DNA of 48,000 nucleotides, taken from the NCBI GenBank assembly GCA_030697795.1, contig JAUYOV010000003.1, positions 1 to 48,000 on the forward strand. Reading direction: 5' to 3'. The notes beneath the pieces are model-generated. The model was not told the DNA's origin and made no database searches. It saw only the letters and a list, made by a program, of their open reading frames with translations. Shown in pieces: positions 46,149 through 48,000 of the stretch. The translations under genes were made by a program, and so were the position numbers. Positions within the stretch are counted from its first letter, which is position 1. Every line of letters starts with the position of its first letter. This DNA is from a bacterium (GTDB lineage: Bacteria; Patescibacteriota; Minisyncoccia; JACQLN01).

Positions 46149-46367
46149 ATGGGTGTACCCAGACACAGGCGTACTAAATCTAAACAAGGTCATAGGCGTA
46201 GTCATTTGGCTTTAAAGAAAAGAGTTTTAACCGTTTGCTCTAAATGCGGAGCTAAGGTTTTGTCGCACGTTATTTGTGTTAATTGCGGATCCTATAAGGG
46301 CAAGCAGATAATAGATATGGTGGCTAAGGCGGCTAAGAAGAAAGCTAAGAAGAAATCGGGTAAATAA
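46149..46367 (+). CDS. rpmF: 50S ribosomal protein L32
   Basis: 72 residues. The start MGVPRHRRTKSKQGHRRSHL is the standard L32 N-terminus, and CSKCGAKVLSHVICVNCGSY is the zinc ribbon. A Lys-rich tail follows. A frame open upstream to 46068 is not part of L32. It is followed by a repeat region and nusB. Confidence 0.94.
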   Translation: MGVPRHRRTKSKQGHRRSHLALKKRVLTVCSKCGAKVLSHVICVNCGSYKGKQIIDMVAKAAKKKAKKKSGK

Positions 46368-46369
46368 TG

Positions 46370-46495
46370 TCTAATACCTAATTACTAATATCTAATCAAT
46401 TTCTAATGCTTAAATGTCTAATGTCAAAAAGATTTTTAGTCATTAGTCATTGAGATTTGATTAGAAATTAGATATTAGAAATTAGTAATTTTCCA
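46370..46495. repeat. Inverted repeat of TTAGATATTAGAAATTAG type
   Basis: AATTACTAATATCTAATCAA on the left is nearly the inverse of the right end (GATTAGAAATTAGATATTAG...TAGTAATT). The region is built of taat/ctaat units with GTCTAATGTC and AGTCATTAGTCAT in the middle. It ends at the nusB ATG (46496). Similar sequence lies before pheS (28804-28822). Confidence 0.8.
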
Positions 46496-47014
46496 ATGGC
46501 AAACCGTCATCTCTCTCGTTCTATCGCTATGCAGAGTCTTTACGAATGGGATTTTCGCGGTGGGAACACTGCCAATTTGGAGGCTTATATTGCACAAAAC
46601 TCTAAAGAGTTTGGTCCTGGTTTAGAGGATGATTCTTTTATTCGCCAATTAGTAAATGGCGTTATTTCTTATTTAGCAAAAATTGATCAAATAATTGCCA
46701 AAGCCGCTCCCGAATGGCCAATTGAGCAAATAGCTATGGTAGATAGAAATGTTTTACGACTTGGTATTTACGAGCTTTTATTTGGTGATTACAAAGAAGT
46801 TCCACCTAAGGTGGCCATAAACGAGGCTATAGAATTAGGTAAATCTTTTGGTGGCGAGTCATCTGGAAAATTTGTAAATGGAGTTTTAGGCACAATATAT
46901 AGGGAAATAGGTGAGCCTTTGAAAGACGATATTTCTAAGACAAAAAATAATACCAATGTTAATAGCGACACCAATATACGAATGCACTCGAATGACACCA
47001 ATGAAAATTCGTAA
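46496..47014 (+). CDS. nusB: Transcription antitermination protein NusB
   Basis: 172 residues. An all-helical fold with [17 protein letters not shown] at the start, [18 protein letters not shown] and [20 protein letters not shown], then [14 protein letters not shown]. It binds boxA RNA with NusE during rRNA transcription. The last 15 residues ([15 protein letters not shown]) and the stop codon are encoded by a repeat element starting at 46964, and match the repeat-derived peptide in CCA. rnc follows 34 nt later. Confidence 0.94.
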   Translation: MANRHLSRSIAMQSLYEWDFRGGNTANLEAYIAQNSKEFGPGLEDDSFIRQLVNGVISYLAKIDQIIAKAAPEWPIEQIAMVDRNVLRLGIYELLFGDYKEVPPKVAINEAIELGKSFGGESSGKFVNGVLGTIYREIGEPLKDDISKTKNNTNVNSDTNIRMHSNDTNENS

Positions 47015-47043
47015 ATTAGTGTGTATTCGTAATTAGTGTCGCT
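46964..47043. repeat. 80-bp inverted-repeat element between nusB and rnc
   Basis: Ends AGCGACAC and GTGTCGCT; inner arms AATATACGAAT / ATTCGTAATT. It supplies the nusB C-terminus and stop and ends 5 nt before the rnc ATG. Same family as 14178-14258. Confidence 0.85.
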
Positions 47044-47048
47044 GGTTT

Positions 47049-47726
47049 ATGAATAATCTTGAAAATTTAGAGCATAAGTTGGGGGTTGTTTTTAAAGACA
47101 AGAATCTTTTAAAACAAGCCTTAATTCATCGCTCTTGGCTAAACGAAAACCCAGAATCTGGTTTAGAAAACAACGAACGGTTGGAATTTTTAGGCGATGC
47201 CGTTTTGGAACTCGTAGTAACCGAATATCTTTATAAGAATTATAAAAATCCCGAAGGTGAACTAACAAACTGGCGGGCGGCTTTGGTTAACTATGTAAAT
47301 TTAAGCGAGATAGGCAACGAACTTGGCTTAAACGATTTTTTGTTGCTTTCCAAAGGCGAGGCTAAAGATATTGGCCGAGCCCGCCAAGTTATTTTGGCTA
47401 ATACTATGGAAGCTCTCATCGGCGCTATGTATTTGGATCAAGGCTATGAAACTGTGGCTAAATTTATTAAACAGAATATTATTTGCGATTTAGAAAAAAT
47501 AATAAAAAGTAAATCGTATAAAGATTCTAAAAGTTTGTTTCAGGAGCGTTCGCAAGAAAAATTTGGCGTTACTCCAAATTATAAGGTGTTAAACGAAACT
47601 GGGCCGGATCACGACAAAATTTTTGAAGTTGGAGTTTATTTAAATGAAGACCTAGTTGGCACAGGTTCGGGACCTTCCAAGCAAGAAGCCGAACAAAAAG
47701 CCGCAGAGGCAGCACTGGAAAGATAG
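47049..47726 (+). CDS. rnc: Ribonuclease III
   Basis: 225 residues. Cuts double-stranded RNA in rRNA and mRNA processing. The catalytic signature is NNERLEFLGDAVLELVVTEY, with a second acidic site in TMEALIGAMYLDQG. The C-terminal double-stranded RNA-binding domain runs KSLFQERSQEKFGVTPNYKV to GSGPSKQEAEQKAAEAAL. It is followed by smc, a common order. No ribosome site is visible; the repeat element precedes ATG. Confidence 0.96.
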   Translation: MNNLENLEHKLGVVFKDKNLLKQALIHRSWLNENPESGLENNERLEFLGDAVLELVVTEYLYKNYKNPEGELTNWRAALVNYVNLSEIGNELGLNDFLLLSKGEAKDIGRARQVILANTMEALIGAMYLDQGYETVAKFIKQNIICDLEKIIKSKSYKDSKSLFQERSQEKFGVTPNYKVLNETGPDHDKIFEVGVYLNEDLVGTGSGPSKQEAEQKAAEAALER

Positions 47727-47770
47727 CTTTCTAGCTTTTTAGTTATTAGCTTGTTAGTTAAGAAAATTTG

Positions 47771-47797
47771 ATGACATCAAGGTTTAACCTTGATGTG
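47771..47797. terminator. Palindrome after rnc
   Basis: ACATCAAGGTT-T-AACCTTGATGT, an 11-bp stem with almost no loop. It has no T run and may be a repeat or regulator site as well as a terminator. Confidence 0.5.
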
Positions 47798-47860
47798 AGT
47801 ATATTCCTGGGTGTAAAATGCACTCGGGATTTTTATTTATGGTAAAATAATATCTATATT

Positions 47861-48000
47861 ATGTATCTCAAGTCGTTACAAATTTCCGGCTTTAAGTCTT
47901 TTGCTAAGAAAACAGTTTTAGATTTTCCCAAAGGCATTACGGTGGTAGCAGGTCCAAATGGTTCGGGTAAATCTAATGTGGTAGATGCTATCCGTTGGGC
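47861..48000 (+). CDS. smc: Chromosome segregation ATPase SMC (5' part only)
   Basis: The window ends after 46 codons. The N-terminal ATPase lobe is clear: [20 protein letters not shown] and the Walker A motif [17 protein letters not shown]. These match SMC rather than RecF or RecN. A TAAAAT box with a preceding TGG (47840-47848) lies 12 nt before ATG, so the leader would be very short. rnc-smc is a conserved neighbourhood. Confidence 0.93.
   Translation, partial: MYLKSLQISGFKSFAKKTVLDFPKGITVVAGPNGSGKSNVVDAIRW

Overview
The window looks like a chromosomal segment of a Patescibacteria (Candidate Phyla Radiation) bacterium, most likely a Parcubacteria-type lineage. The evidence is AT-rich DNA with short intergenic gaps, shortened or split versions of universal genes, many small proteins without recognisable homology, PaaX/Cas2-like paralogues, a four-helix-bundle protein, and several families of short repeats that also occur inside genes. 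TGA is used as a stop (for example at the ends of tag and the TrmH-like gene), so the genetic code is standard. No rRNA, prophage or CRISPR array is present.

Layout. 1-5.5 kb: a frameshifted SIR2-like gene, tag and cca, tRNA-Pro and tRNA-Ala, a C39-like anchored protein, a DEDDh exonuclease and a first PaaX/Cas2-like regulator next to a 42-bp palindrome. 5.6-10.4 kb: a GC-rich orphan gene, a divergently placed glycosyltransferase/membrane-protein pair, a mechanosensitive-channel-like protein, tRNA debris and a small exported protein. 10.4-15.2 kb, mostly minus strand: an orphan gene, tRNA-Val, a DUF5678/retropepsin-like pair, a LOG-family protein, tRNA-Leu, rplS and an RluA-type pseudouridine synthase. 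15.3-24.6 kb, plus strand: exported coiled-coil protein, MFS transporter, TrmH methyltransferase, an IS200-like element, cysteine desulfurase, superoxide dismutase, peroxiredoxin and two related surface proteins. 24.6-27.5 kb: two expression cassettes with nearly identical promoter-leaders and similar terminators but unrelated exported products, enclosing a second DUF5678/retropepsin-like pair. 27.6-34.3 kb: a structured RNA, four-helix-bundle gene, single-chain-type PheRS, gyrB, secE, nusG and rplK. 34.4-41.5 kb: dCMP deaminase, gatB, a RelE-type toxin-antitoxin pair, miaA, an editing-domain-less ThrRS and a second PaaX/Cas2-like gene between palindromes. 41.5-48 kb: dnaE, rpmF, nusB, rnc and the start of smc.

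Two gene classes are visible. Most housekeeping genes lack a Shine-Dalgarno sequence; several have an extended -10 box (TGnTATNAT) only 6-9 nt before ATG, predicting leaderless mRNAs, and others carry a repeat or hairpin abutting ATG. Interspersed accessory genes, mostly small and often exported, instead have strong AGGAGG-type sites, sigma70-type promoters and their own terminators, like self-contained expression cassettes.

The most unusual signals are: (1) PaaX/Cas2-like genes paired with perfect palindromes centred on CGATCG, one of which recurs alone elsewhere; (2) nusG and rplK, each preceded by the same 77-bp repeat and followed by the same 88-bp element and then a second copy of the gene's own 3' end; (3) bulged hairpins ending at the ATG of nusG, rplK, rpmF and gyrB; (4) the twin expression cassettes; (5) repeat-derived peptides inserted in cca, nusB, gatB, iscS, dnaE and a glycosyltransferase. 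All functional assignments rest on motif recognition by eye; no database search was run.
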